A stretch of DNA of 64,000 nucleotides from Aulosira sp. FACHB-615 (GTDB lineage: Bacteria > Cyanobacteriota > Cyanobacteriia > Cyanobacteriales > Nostocaceae): assembly GCF_014698045.1 (NCBI RefSeq), contig NZ_JACJSE010000003.1, positions 496,001 to 560,000 of the forward strand, written 5' to 3'. Below, one piece after another: positions 1-8,853 of this stretch. Under the pieces are notes generated by a model. That model was not told the origin of the DNA, ran no database searches, and worked only from the letters and a program-made list of their open reading frames with translations. How positions within the stretch are numbered: the stretch's first letter is position 1; each line of letters opens with the position of its first letter. Made by a program: the position numbers and the translations under genes.

Positions 1-1119
1 CAAGAGTTAATTCAAGTCCAAACTACAGCTTTAGGACTAATAGCTAACGAAAAAAGTTTAGCTGAAACCGAACAAAAACTCAGATTTGAATTTAGTCAAT
101 ACCCAAGTTTATTAGCGCAATATAACCGTTTATTGCCAGAAGTACAGGCTAAACGTAAACAACTAGAACAATTATTACAAGCTCAACAATCTTTGGGTTT
201 GAAAATTGCCCAAGGTGGTTTGGGATGGGAAGTATTAGAGGAACCGAGTTTAGGCAAACTAACAGGAATTAACAGATTATCACTGTTGTTAGGAGGTGTC
301 GTACTGAGTCCAATTTTAGGAATTGCGATCGCCTTAAGTTGGGGAATGTTTACCCGCACCATTTATTCTACAAAAGAATTACAGCAGTCAACCAATTTAC
401 GGTTACTAGGTTCTGTGCCGAAACTAGCACCCAGAGGCTTGACAAAATGGCTACCAAATATTTCAGGTCATAAACAAAATAATATTGCTTCTACTTTTAC
501 CGAAACTGACAGTTGGTTGCCTTGTCATGAAACCTTAGATATTCTCTATCAAAATCTGCAAATATCTAAGTCTCCTTTGCCTTTTAAATCTTTGATGTTT
601 ACTTCTGCTTTATCAGGGGAAGGAAAAACGACTGTGTTACTCGGATTGGCGGCTAGTGCAGCCAGAATGCACCGACGCATTCTCTTAATTGATGCCAATT
701 TGCGGTATCCCCATTTACATAAAATGCTGCAATTATCCAATGATTGGGGTTTATCTCTATTATTACTGGATGAAACAAGCAACCACATTCATAATTATAT
801 CCAGCCTGTTCACCCGTCAATTGATGTGTTGACGGCTGGGCCAAAACCAGATGATACTATCAGATTACTCAATTCTCAACGAATGAAAGAACTGATCAAG
901 GGATTTGAGCAAAGCTATGACTTAGTGTTAGTTGATGCGCCGCCAATTTTGGGTACAGCCGATGCGAGAATTTTAGCTGGATATTGCCATGAAATTGTTA
1001 TGGTAGGACGAATGGGTCAACTAACTCAAGGTGATTTAATGCAAGCTCAAGAAATTTTGAGCCATTTAAATTTAATTGGTATTATTGCTAATGGCGTAAG
1101 AAGCCACCAGCAGGTTTAA
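1..1119 (+). CDS. Wzc/CpsD-like tyrosine kinase of polysaccharide export (3' part)
   Basis: The reading frame is open from the first base of the window, so the true start lies upstream; a TTG at 133 is only internal. The visible part begins with a coiled-coil-like stretch typical of the GNVR region, then one membrane segment (SLLLGGVVLSPILGIAIAL), then a BY-kinase P-loop domain. Walker A is SALSGEGKTT, Walker A' is ILLIDANLRYP and Walker B is LVLVDAPP. Such proteins control polymerisation and export of exopolysaccharide or capsule at the inner membrane. The C-terminus (IIANGVRSHQQV) lacks the tyrosine cluster used for autophosphorylation, unlike the paralogue at 4644-6863. The family call is firm; the substrate polysaccharide is unknown. 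Confidence 0.9.
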   Translation, partial: QELIQVQTTALGLIANEKSLAETEQKLRFEFSQYPSLLAQYNRLLPEVQAKRKQLEQLLQAQQSLGLKIAQGGLGWEVLEEPSLGKLTGINRLSLLLGGVVLSPILGIAIALSWGMFTRTIYSTKELQQSTNLRLLGSVPKLAPRGLTKWLPNISGHKQNNIASTFTETDSWLPCHETLDILYQNLQISKSPLPFKSLMFTSALSGEGKTTVLLGLAASAARMHRRILLIDANLRYPHLHKMLQLSNDWGLSLLLLDETSNHIHNYIQPVHPSIDVLTAGPKPDDTIRLLNSQRMKELIKGFEQSYDLVLVDAPPILGTADARILAGYCHEIVMVGRMGQLTQGDLMQAQEILSHLNLIGIIANGVRSHQQV

Positions 1120-1191
1120 TTATATTCATTTACCATTAATTTTCTGCTCTGTGCTTTTTTGGTTGCCTACTAAAAATACATTGCATAATTG

Positions 1192-1213
1192 ATAGGAGGC
1201 GGCAACCTCCTAT
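1192..1213. terminator. Inverted repeat after the kinase gene
   Basis: An 8-bp perfect stem (ATAGGAGG / CCTCCTAT) with a 6-base loop lies 73 bases after the stop of the kinase gene. There is no T-run, so it may be a repeat-family hairpin and not a classical terminator. A similar AGGAGG..CCTCCT hairpin occurs at 9296-9315. Confidence 0.4.
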
Positions 1214-1279
1214 GTTGGAGAACTGTCTCATCTTGAGTGGTAGATGCCAAAAGCGTCAAGCAGATACTAGTGTGATTAG

Positions 1280-2434
1280 ATGATCAGCATGAAATTCCAA
1301 CTGTTTTTAGGCTCTTTATTTTCTCAGTTTAAATTCCGGCATTGGTGGATGGGTATCCTCTTGTGGATTGTTTTGGTTGCTCCTGCTCAAGCATCAGTGA
1401 TTTTACGAGTGGCGATTGAGAGGGGAGTTAATCAAGTTAAAGTCGGTAGTTCTACGGCTGCCTTGGTAAAGGATAGTACGGGAAAGACTTTAGGACAATT
1501 GCCGGCGATGAGTGCTTATTACGCCCAGTCAGTTCCGGGGGGAGTGGCTTTAGATAAGTGGCAATCTGGTTTATTTTGGATTGAGCCAACTGGTAAAGGA
1601 TTTGTTTATATTGGCGATCGCTGGTATCGTGGAAGAACCTTAGTTGCCCCCACAGAAAAAGGTTTAACGGCAGTTAACTGGGTAGATGCGGAAGAATACC
1701 TCTACAGTGTTCTAGGCGGCGAAATGGATAGCAGCTGGCCCCAGGAAGCTTTGAAAGCCCAAGCGATCGCAGCTCGCACCTACGCTCTCTACGAACGGGA
1801 AAAACAACGCAATAACCCCATCTACGATTTAGGTGATAGTCCCGATCGCTGGCAAATTTACAAAGGAGTCATGAGTGAATCTCCTTCTACTTACGCAGCT
1901 GTTGATGATACGGCGGGACAAGTCCTAACTTATAACAACAAAATTATTCTCTCGGTTTTCCATGCTTGTTCGGGCGGACATACCGAAAATGTGGAAGATG
2001 TCTGGGGAAATACTTTGCCTTACCTGCGGGCTGTGCAGGACTACGATCAAGATGTCAAAGAATGCAATTGGGTAAAAACTTTTTCCCCTGCGGAAATTAG
2101 CGCCAGAATTTCTGGTGTCGGCAATGTTAAGGAAATCATTCCCGAAAAATTCTCACCTTTCCGCAGTGTCAAAGCTTTAAAAATTGTGGGCGATAAAGGT
2201 ACAAAAGTCTTAGAAGGTGAGGCGGTACGTACTACACTAAAGCTAAGAAGTACTCGTTTTAATGTCAGTAAAAGTGCAGATGGTAGTTTTGTGCTGCAAG
2301 GCTTAGGCTTTGGTCATGGATTAGGAATGAGCCAATGGGGAGCATACAACCTAGCTCGACGCGGCATTACTCACCTGCAAATTTTGGGTCATTATTATCA
2401 AGGTGTAGCCCTCACACCGATTAAAGCGAAGTAA
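1280..2434 (+). CDS. SpoIID/LytB domain protein
   Basis: This 384-residue exported protein belongs to the SpoIID/LytB family, whose best known member cleaves glycan strands after peptide stems are removed; in non-sporulating bacteria it is usually linked to wall remodelling. An N-terminal hydrophobic segment (about residues 22-38, ending APAQA) is a signal peptide or anchor. Family blocks are visible: the EEYLYSVLGGEM...QALKAQAIAARTYAL-type region at about 138-170, FHACSGGHTE near 230, and GLGFGHGLGMSQWGAYNLA near the C-terminus. No strong ribosome-binding site precedes ATG 1280 or the alternative ATG 1289, so the start is uncertain by three codons. Function is inferred from the family; a cyanobacterial role in septal or filament wall turnover is only plausible. 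Confidence 0.88.
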   Translation: MISMKFQLFLGSLFSQFKFRHWWMGILLWIVLVAPAQASVILRVAIERGVNQVKVGSSTAALVKDSTGKTLGQLPAMSAYYAQSVPGGVALDKWQSGLFWIEPTGKGFVYIGDRWYRGRTLVAPTEKGLTAVNWVDAEEYLYSVLGGEMDSSWPQEALKAQAIAARTYALYEREKQRNNPIYDLGDSPDRWQIYKGVMSESPSTYAAVDDTAGQVLTYNNKIILSVFHACSGGHTENVEDVWGNTLPYLRAVQDYDQDVKECNWVKTFSPAEISARISGVGNVKEIIPEKFSPFRSVKALKIVGDKGTKVLEGEAVRTTLKLRSTRFNVSKSADGSFVLQGLGFGHGLGMSQWGAYNLARRGITHLQILGHYYQGVALTPIKAK

Positions 2435-2439
2435 TGAGG

Positions 2440-2600
2440 GAGTAGTTAGTGGGGAGTGGGACAGGACTATTGTCTATAAAGATTGGGTGTAAGGGTGCAA
2501 GGGTGTGTGGCGTAATATATATACCCCTATTCCCTATTCCCTACTCCCCACTCCCCATCTTAGCCCTACTCCCTATTCCCGACTCCCGACTCCCCATCTT
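2440..2600. repeat. Short-tandem-repeat block, paired inverted copies
   Basis: G-rich units (agtggggagtggg near 2450) are followed by their C-rich complement repeated as ttccctattcccta / cccactcccca / cccgactcccgac. Together they can form a long imperfect hairpin between convergent genes. The C-rich half runs into the 3' end of the gene at 2566-3873 and supplies its last codons. This resembles the heptameric STRR sequences known from Nostocales. Confidence 0.6.
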
Positions 2601-3873
2601 TAGCAGCTTCGATTTGGGCAGAGTTCTGAATTTCCTGTTCTAATAAGTCGGTTTCGGTGGTGTAGACTAAATCTTTGTTTTCAATGATTTTTTCAGTGGC
2701 AAACTGTTGAGCAAAGTCAATTTTTTGCTGTAAATTTCCATCTGGATCGGTTAATAGTCTAGCGCGAGATAAGCGATCGCGGTTACGTGCTGTAATTTTT
2801 TGATTACGCCACTGAATCCAGAAATAACGTACTAGTGGTACACCCAAAAATCCTACACCATAAGCCAACAGCAGCCAATAAATTCCTTGGACAAAAGCAA
2901 CTAATCCGCCTAATTGTGCAGCCGCAATCCCATCTCTGATTAAATTTCCCAGGATTAAAGCACCGACAAAATTGAGGACTCCTAAGCCAGCACTTAGCAT
3001 AATTTGTCCAGAATCAGCTTGACTAAAACGCCAAGGTGATTCTTCTAAATAAGGTTGTACTGACTGACGATTTTTTTGACTGGCTTGAACTTGTAATTCG
3101 GGAAAATAGTAAATTATTTCCCCTTGGGAACTCACTTTTGGTTCCCCGTTAAAGCGCAACAGTACAGGCAGCATATAATCTTCGTACTCTTGTCTATAAC
3201 TGGGGCCAAGGTCATCTAAATATGGCGTAATTTGTTCTGCTGCGACTGCACCACCCTGACGGCGAATGACAGTAGCTATTTCTTGCCAGCGACGTTCTTC
3301 TAATTTGGCATTAGGATTACCATCACCAAATAAAAAGGAAAACACCGCTTCAAAGAAATTCATTTCACTACCTCTACCTTGGCGGCTGTTTTGTCGCCTT
3401 TGTTGGTAGGAAGTATCGTAGTAGTTGGGACTAAAATACCAAAATAAATCGGGGAAAAAGAAGAAGCCGCCGCCGCGATCGCTACTACCTCGGTTGTCGT
3501 TATCGCGATCGGAATTAGCCGCAGTGATAATTATAATGATGCTAATAGTAATTAGCGCGATCGAAACAACTAAAAATATCCCAAAAGAAATGCGAATCAG
3601 GTAGAAAAGAACTTTCCAAATTTTTTGCCACCATTCTTGCAAACGTAACTGAAAATATTTATTCCGTAAAATTGCTCTAAAATTTTGTGGAAATAGGTAA
3701 ACAATATCACCTGTTTCTGCTACTTGCAAATGTCCACCAGCATCAGTAGCTAAAGCCAATAAACCTTGATTGGCTTCTGCAATTTTTAAGCCTGCTTGGG
3801 TGGCAACATCACCAATGGTAACTCGATAACCCAGTTGCTCCACAGCATTCATGATCGCTGGATTTGGAGCCAT
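2566..3873 (-). CDS. Conserved cyanobacterial membrane protein, unknown function
   Basis: Not assigned to a characterised family. The 435-residue protein starts with a winged-helix-like segment (NAVEQLGYRVTIGDVATQAG, about residues 8-28) and a similar module recurs around residues 190-260 (RRQGGAVAAEQITPYLDD). One membrane segment lies near 95-118, and two more near 300-345. A Gly/Phe-rich linker and a basic, charged C-terminal part follow. The open frame extends to a TTG at 3894, but ATG 3873 is preferred because AGGAGG sits about 10 bases upstream of it, inside the longer version. The last residues (GESGVGNRE) are translated tandem-repeat DNA, so the original C-terminus may have been replaced. 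Confidence 0.7.
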   Translation of the reverse strand: MAPNPAIMNAVEQLGYRVTIGDVATQAGLKIAEANQGLLALATDAGGHLQVAETGDIVYLFPQNFRAILRNKYFQLRLQEWWQKIWKVLFYLIRISFGIFLVVSIALITISIIIIITAANSDRDNDNRGSSDRGGGFFFFPDLFWYFSPNYYDTSYQQRRQNSRQGRGSEMNFFEAVFSFLFGDGNPNAKLEERRWQEIATVIRRQGGAVAAEQITPYLDDLGPSYRQEYEDYMLPVLLRFNGEPKVSSQGEIIYYFPELQVQASQKNRQSVQPYLEESPWRFSQADSGQIMLSAGLGVLNFVGALILGNLIRDGIAAAQLGGLVAFVQGIYWLLLAYGVGFLGVPLVRYFWIQWRNQKITARNRDRLSRARLLTDPDGNLQQKIDFAQQFATEKIIENKDLVYTTETDLLEQEIQNSAQIEAAKDGESGVGNRE

Positions 3874-4088
3874 CGCTCTCCCCTCCTGTTTCAATTTATT
3901 CTATCTTTCTCTAGTATAAAGTTTTATTTTTGGAGACTTGAAAGAATACTGATTAACTCCTGATTGATTCACCCAACCAACAACAAGAATAATTAATTTT
4001 TCAATCTAAAAGATATTAATCGCCACTTTTACCATGTTAAAATTATTTGCCTTGGCTTGGTTAATCAGCAAATTTTCTGTCCTCAAAT

Positions 4089-4568
4089 ATGGTTCAGTAC
4101 ACTCTCGCCCAAAGCCCAGAAATTATCCTTTCCGTTCCTGGCAAAGATTCTGCTAAAGCTCGTGATAAAGCAATGGATCAGTTGATGGAACTGATGGATG
4201 CGGGTAAACTTCCCACGGAATTAGAAGAAGGATTCGGCCCGCAACAATTAATTGAGGTCAAAGAATCAACCAGTGACCATAACAATAGTGAAGATGCTAT
4301 TACTCAAGCAGTCCAAGTGTTAAGTAATTTAGCAACACTCAAGTTGAAAGTGCAAGAATCCCGCACGGAAGCCTTAGAACTTCGCAAAGCTGTTGATATT
4401 TTGTTCTCTGATAACTCTGTCACCGAAGAAGAAATTACGCGTCTGAAAGAAGGCTTTAAAGTTCTGAAAAATTTCGCTCAAGCAAATCTGCGTTACCAAG
4501 AAGCACGAGCTAAAGCAGAACAGGCGAGGCAAGTTTTAGACCAAGCTTTAAAATCGCCAGATGCGTAA
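4089..4568 (+). CDS. Small conserved protein of unknown function, helical
   Basis: The 159-residue soluble protein has no signal peptide. The N-terminal 60 residues look alpha/beta (SPEIILSVPGKDSAKARDKAMDQLM). The remainder is strongly helical with coiled-coil character (ATLKLKVQESRTEALELRKAVD and the Ala/Gln/Arg-rich tail). I do not recognise a named domain. It converges with the Wzc-like gene across a perfect 21-bp inverted repeat. The start is the first in-frame ATG; no strong ribosome-binding site precedes it. Confidence 0.65.
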   Translation: MVQYTLAQSPEIILSVPGKDSAKARDKAMDQLMELMDAGKLPTELEEGFGPQQLIEVKESTSDHNNSEDAITQAVQVLSNLATLKLKVQESRTEALELRKAVDILFSDNSVTEEEITRLKEGFKVLKNFAQANLRYQEARAKAEQARQVLDQALKSPDA

Positions 4569-4580
4569 ATAGTTTCTGAA

Positions 4581-4636
4581 GTTGTCATTAGTCCTTTGTC
4601 ATTAGTCATTGGTATTGACAAAGGACTAATGACAAC
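4581..4636. terminator. Perfect 21-bp inverted repeat between convergent genes
   Basis: Bases 4581-4601 and 4616-4636 are exact reverse complements (arms begin gttgtcattagtcc) around a 14-base loop. The element sits between the stops of the 4089-4568 plus-strand gene and the 4644-6863 minus-strand gene, so it probably terminates both. The loop repeats part of the arm (ttagtcatt), as in the dispersed gtcattagtc repeats of these genomes. Confidence 0.75.
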
Positions 4637-4643
4637 CTTTAAT

Positions 4644-6863
4644 TTAGCGTCGTCTGATGCCTCTAAAAACAGAGTTAGCTTGTTCGTCGCTATTTGGTGT
4701 TTCTACTTCGACAATTTCAGCACTGGTACTCTTTTTGTAATATTGCTGATAGTAGTCATGGGAAACAGGTGTGGAATCTTTTGATTTGTTGGCAATCATC
4801 CCTAACAGGGGTGTACCAGAAATTTGAATTTCTTCTAATACTTGCTTGAGGGCAGTACGTTTCAAATGACCCAAGCCAGCTACCATAACAATACCATTGG
4901 TGTTAGATGCTAACAGGTAAGCATCAGCAAACCCTAGCAATGGGGGAGTGTCATAAATTACTAAATCAAAGTTGCTTTGCAGTTCGTTCATTAAATCCTG
5001 CATTTTCTTAGAAGCTAGTAATCTGACAGAATCGGGAGGTGTCGGCCCCGCAGTCATCACAAATAGATTATCTTCTATTGGCGATCGCTCAATCACATTT
5101 TCCCAATCTAAATCTTGGGCAATGACATCAGTCAAACCCTGGACATTCAATACACCCAGACGCTGGTGCAAACTAGGACAACGCAGGTTAGAGTCTACTA
5201 ATAACACTCTCTGACCCATTGCCGCAGCGGCCTGTGCTAAATGTACAGCCACCGTAGATTTACCATCTCCCTGGCCAGCAGAGCTAATTACCAACGAGCG
5301 AATCGGGTCATCAGAACCCAATAACATGATATTGGTGTAGAGCGATCGGTAAATTTCAAAGAAAGAAGCTCGATTAGTTTGTTGTAAACCTCTAGATAAA
5401 GTTGATTGTGGTGCTGATTCTAGTTCTTTTCTTAAAGGTACAATTCCTAGTAATGGCAACTTAGCACTGTTCTTCAACTCTTGAACAGTGTAGAAAATAT
5501 TACTCAATTTATCAACAATCAAAGCTGCCCCTATACCCAACACCAACCCTAAAATGCCACCAATAGCTAAGTTTAGCTTGGCATTGTTAGAAATTGCACT
5601 TGGTTTATCAACTGATGCTAATTTAGGATCAAGTAATCGCCAAGGTTGTTGTTTTTGAGCTTTTTCAATTTCTAGTGCTTGTTGTTTAGTAGTAAATTGC
5701 GTCAGAGAACTGTTAGAAATTTCTAATTGTTGCTGAATATTACTATAGGTACGAGTCAGAGTCGCTAAGTATCTGACATCGTTATTCAGAGTTGTGATTT
5801 TGTCATACAAAAATTTATCACGGGCGGAAACAGACCGAATTTGGCTTTGCAATTCTTTTTGCAGACGCATTTCCTCACCAGCCAATAAAGGAAGCAAATA
5901 AGCTCTCCTATCTGTTAGCGTCACCATAGCTGGGTTATCTGGTGTATATACTGCTGCCTTTTGGGCAATTTCAATATCAACGGCTTGGATTTGATCTAGT
6001 ATTTTTTGATAACGCCCATTTTCACTCAGTAAAGAATTACCTGCTTTTTCACCAGGGTTTCTGGCTAATTCTCTTTGTAAATCCTGATATCTGGCGACTA
6101 ATTGTTCTAGTTGTAGGCGATTTTCGATGCGCTGTTGTCGCAACCCAGCCAGTTGACTAGCTAATTCTTGCGCTCTTTGGGCTGGATCAATTAAATTATT
6201 TTCTACTTGTAAATTGCGGAGTTGATTTTGCCAATATTTGACTCTCGCTTCTATTGGCTGTCTTTGTTTATCAACAAACTCAATTGCTTGATCAACATCT
6301 AACTGACGTTCTTGTAAACTATAAGCTAAATAAGCATCAGCTAGTAGCTTAGAAACATCACTTACTAGTTGTTTGTCTGGGTGCGTATATTGAACAGTTA
6401 AAATGTCTGGTGATTCTGAGCCGATAATTAAGCCAGAAACTAGCAAATTATAATTAATGTATGGATATTTGGGCTTAAGCTTTTCCACAATCGGATCAAG
6501 TACTCTGGGACTACGTAAGACTTGAATTGTGGTATTACCGTTGCTTCCACCCTTGCCTGATGATACCGAAACACTAGGAGTTGCGTCTTCATCAGAAATT
6601 GTTTGAGGCACACTAGCTATTACCTTAGTTTCACCCGTTACCTGCCTCGTTAAAATATCAAACGAGCCGAGATATACTGGAGGGTCGGTTTCGGCCTTTA
6701 ACACTGCTGCTGTAGCTACTAAAGCAGTTATTCCAGAAATTAACAGCAATCGACGACGCAAAATGGCAAAAATCTGACCTATATGCAACTCGTCATCATC
6801 ATTGTTGTTAAACTGAGCAGATTTAGCTTGTGACAGGTAAGGGTGTTTTTCTGACTTCAGCAT
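4644..6863 (-). CDS. Wzc-like polysaccharide co-polymerase / tyrosine autokinase
   Basis: This 739-residue inner-membrane protein has the full Wzc layout. It opens with a cytoplasmic N-terminus and a first membrane segment at about 35-52. A periplasmic Wzz and GNVR region follows, with long coiled coils (about 60-425) and a Pro-rich end before the second membrane segment (about 433-455). The cytoplasmic BY-kinase has Walker A (SSAGQGDGKSTV, near 525), Walker A' (VLLVDSNLRCP, near 550) and Walker B (LVIYDTPPLLG, near 635). The tail HDYYQQYYKK carries four tyrosines, the expected autophosphorylation cluster. It should control chain length or export of an exopolysaccharide. No other polysaccharide genes adjoin it within the window apart from the partial paralogue at the left edge. 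Confidence 0.93.
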   Translation of the reverse strand: MLKSEKHPYLSQAKSAQFNNNDDDELHIGQIFAILRRRLLLISGITALVATAAVLKAETDPPVYLGSFDILTRQVTGETKVIASVPQTISDEDATPSVSVSSGKGGSNGNTTIQVLRSPRVLDPIVEKLKPKYPYINYNLLVSGLIIGSESPDILTVQYTHPDKQLVSDVSKLLADAYLAYSLQERQLDVDQAIEFVDKQRQPIEARVKYWQNQLRNLQVENNLIDPAQRAQELASQLAGLRQQRIENRLQLEQLVARYQDLQRELARNPGEKAGNSLLSENGRYQKILDQIQAVDIEIAQKAAVYTPDNPAMVTLTDRRAYLLPLLAGEEMRLQKELQSQIRSVSARDKFLYDKITTLNNDVRYLATLTRTYSNIQQQLEISNSSLTQFTTKQQALEIEKAQKQQPWRLLDPKLASVDKPSAISNNAKLNLAIGGILGLVLGIGAALIVDKLSNIFYTVQELKNSAKLPLLGIVPLRKELESAPQSTLSRGLQQTNRASFFEIYRSLYTNIMLLGSDDPIRSLVISSAGQGDGKSTVAVHLAQAAAAMGQRVLLVDSNLRCPSLHQRLGVLNVQGLTDVIAQDLDWENVIERSPIEDNLFVMTAGPTPPDSVRLLASKKMQDLMNELQSNFDLVIYDTPPLLGFADAYLLASNTNGIVMVAGLGHLKRTALKQVLEEIQISGTPLLGMIANKSKDSTPVSHDYYQQYYKKSTSAEIVEVETPNSDEQANSVFRGIRRR

Positions 6864-7287
6864 AGTGTTTGTAAATTAAACGACTGGGTTTTGATGCAGT
6901 AAAAACTATTTTCGCAATTGTGGTAAAGATGCTGGGAATGCTTATAAGTTACCTTGTCTGTTGCTATGCCCTGGCAAATTTTGGACTTGACTAACTAACT
7001 AATACGTTAGTCAATTTTCAGTACACAGGTATTGTGAAGAACTTAGTTCATACACTTACTATTGTGGTTAAAGTTTTACAAATACAGTTTAGTCAAGGAT
7101 AACGCAATACAAATACAGTAACATTGCGTAGCATAAATTTGTTAACTTTGGTGAACATTCCTGTTGAGCTATACAAAACTTTTACTGAAACAGCACGAAA
7201 TTTTTAACTTTCGACTCTGTAGAAGTTATCTACGCTTCAAAGTAGAGACTTTGTATACAAAATCTCTACTTCGGCTAAAATTTGGGA
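6864..7287. other. Intergenic region upstream of the Wzc-like gene
   Basis: This 424-base, AT-rich stretch has no convincing gene. It holds two palindromes. TTGACTAAC (6987-6995) pairs with GTTAGTCAA (7006-7014) and is a candidate operator for the Wzc-like gene. The second, at 7240-7271, is listed separately as a terminator. Confidence 0.5.
7240..7271 (-). terminator. Near-perfect 32-base palindrome after the EF-hand gene
   Basis: AAGTAGAGA (7240-7248) pairs with TCTCTACTT (7263-7271), and the centre TTTGTATACAAA is itself palindromic, giving one C/A mismatch overall. It lies 16 bases past the stop of the minus-strand gene 7288-8529 and probably ends its transcript. Confidence 0.6.
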
Positions 7288-8529
7288 TTAATTAAACCAA
7301 GCTGCGAACTGGAAGAATTGCCCTCGGAACACTTCTAACAACCGCAACCAAGTATTTGTATCTGTGAGTTTACCTAACTCTAAATAAGGTGCAGGGGCAG
7401 TTCCTTGCACCCATAAAACTAAATCAAAGGTTTGCGGCTGAGTAAAGACCTTGTTGAGATTAATACCTCTAACTTCGCGTTTTCTCCAGAGTGGGACTAG
7501 TTTTTGACCTGTTAATAACGCATCGGTCTCATTTAAAAAATTCAGCCACTCATCAATCATGGGTTTAGTAACGACTGCATTGGGAATTACCCCTTTTTGT
7601 TGAGGATTGGGTAGCCATTCCCGGTCATTATCAGTTTCGGCTAAAATCAAATCCCAAGATTGACGACTTAAGGCTGTGACTGTGCGTAAATTTTCCATTG
7701 CAGTGGTTAAACGTTCTGGTTCAGCCACGGGAAAATTCATTAAATGAACGAACGCAACGATGTCGGTAATAATATCAAAGTCAAAACTACCAGATGGGCT
7801 TCTACCCTCAACCAGAAAGGGATAAGGGGTTTTTGGTTGAGCAAAAATTAAATGAGCCGTGGCATCAAAAAGTTTACTTTCATCGTAAGCTAAAACGATC
7901 TGAGCGATCGCAGATAGTAAATTGCAGTATCCCCTTAGCCAAATTACATCACCCGCATCAAAAGCGATCGCTAAATTTTGGGCAGCTTTTTCGCTGGCTG
8001 GTATCCCTGTCAATAAGCTAAAAGTCTTCCAGAAAGACTCATCCTCTACTAACTTACCATCTCCGTTGATATCCAACCTTGTTAAACCCAGCCTTAGCGG
8101 TAGCTTAACTTGATTATCTTTGATTGGTTCCAGGGTATCCTTGACTTGAGTTAAATCATTGAGTAAGTTCTGCAAAACATTTCTTGTATCTTGATAAGTG
8201 ACTGGCTCTGGTTTAGGATTTATCGGTACAGGCAGACGTAAAATTGGGAAAAACTGAGTAACAAAATTTTGCTGCACGCCATAACGGTAAAGCGACTGGG
8301 TTAACCTTTGAGTTGCACCCATCAACTGCACAACGCCCAACTTAAATCGCGTCAAGTCATCATTGTTGTTTTCTTGAAGTTTAGCTGTAAAAGCTGCTTC
8401 TCCCTCCTGAAATTGAGCATTTATCAGATATTCCTCAATATCAGAAGAAGGTGTCGCCGATTTTACCAGTGGCGTAAATGAGAATAATAGGCTGATGACT
8501 AGTAAAAGAGAACAAACAAAAAGGCGCAT
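7288..8529 (-). CDS. Exported protein with one EF-hand-like loop, unknown function
   Basis: The 413-residue protein has a clear signal peptide (LFVCSLLLVISLLFSF..VKSA, cleavage near 25). One canonical calcium-binding-type loop, DINGDGKLVEDE, lies near residue 155. The rest is mostly helical with no domain I can name. Similar secreted proteins exist in cyanobacteria, but the function is unknown to me. A single EF-hand loop hints at calcium binding in the periplasm or outside. The start ATG is followed directly by the signal peptide. It reads alone, flanked by long intergenic regions on both sides. Confidence 0.75.
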   Translation of the reverse strand: MRLFVCSLLLVISLLFSFTPLVKSATPSSDIEEYLINAQFQEGEAAFTAKLQENNNDDLTRFKLGVVQLMGATQRLTQSLYRYGVQQNFVTQFFPILRLPVPINPKPEPVTYQDTRNVLQNLLNDLTQVKDTLEPIKDNQVKLPLRLGLTRLDINGDGKLVEDESFWKTFSLLTGIPASEKAAQNLAIAFDAGDVIWLRGYCNLLSAIAQIVLAYDESKLFDATAHLIFAQPKTPYPFLVEGRSPSGSFDFDIITDIVAFVHLMNFPVAEPERLTTAMENLRTVTALSRQSWDLILAETDNDREWLPNPQQKGVIPNAVVTKPMIDEWLNFLNETDALLTGQKLVPLWRKREVRGINLNKVFTQPQTFDLVLWVQGTAPAPYLELGKLTDTNTWLRLLEVFRGQFFQFAAWFN

Positions 8530-8853
8530 AAGCTTTCACCTCATAAATACATTTGTTTGCGCTACTTTAACCTAAATCATCCTCAAGTCTGCTAAAGAAT
8601 AGCTAAAAGTCTAGTTTAGACTTCTTCCTAAACTTCCACTGCACCGCAGGCAGAGTGCTTTTTGGATAGGGGCAATGGAGTTTTGGGCTGATTTAGCTCA
8701 TGATTTAATGAGTTACTTAATGCACAGAAAAAAACGGTGTGTTACGACTAATTTTTACTATCTTAAGTGCTGAGTCTTTACATAGACGTAACACATCTTA
8801 AGTGGCAAATATGGTTTACCAACAAATTAATTCTGAGTTCTGAGCCAATGTTT
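8530..8853. other. Intergenic region with an inverted and a direct repeat
   Basis: No gene is seen in these 324 bases. TGTGTTACG (8738-8746) is inverted as CGTAACACA (8787-8795), and ATCTTAAGTG occurs twice in direct orientation (near 8760 and 8795). The interlocked repeats look like a degenerate small repeat element. Confidence 0.4.

Noticed and set aside
2440..2600. CRISPR array
   Set aside because: Repeat units are 7-14 bases, contiguous, and without unique spacers, so these are STRR sequences.
2449..2643. 64-codon plus-strand ORF
   Set aside because: Translated tandem repeats (PLFPIPYSPLP) overlapping the real gene on the other strand.
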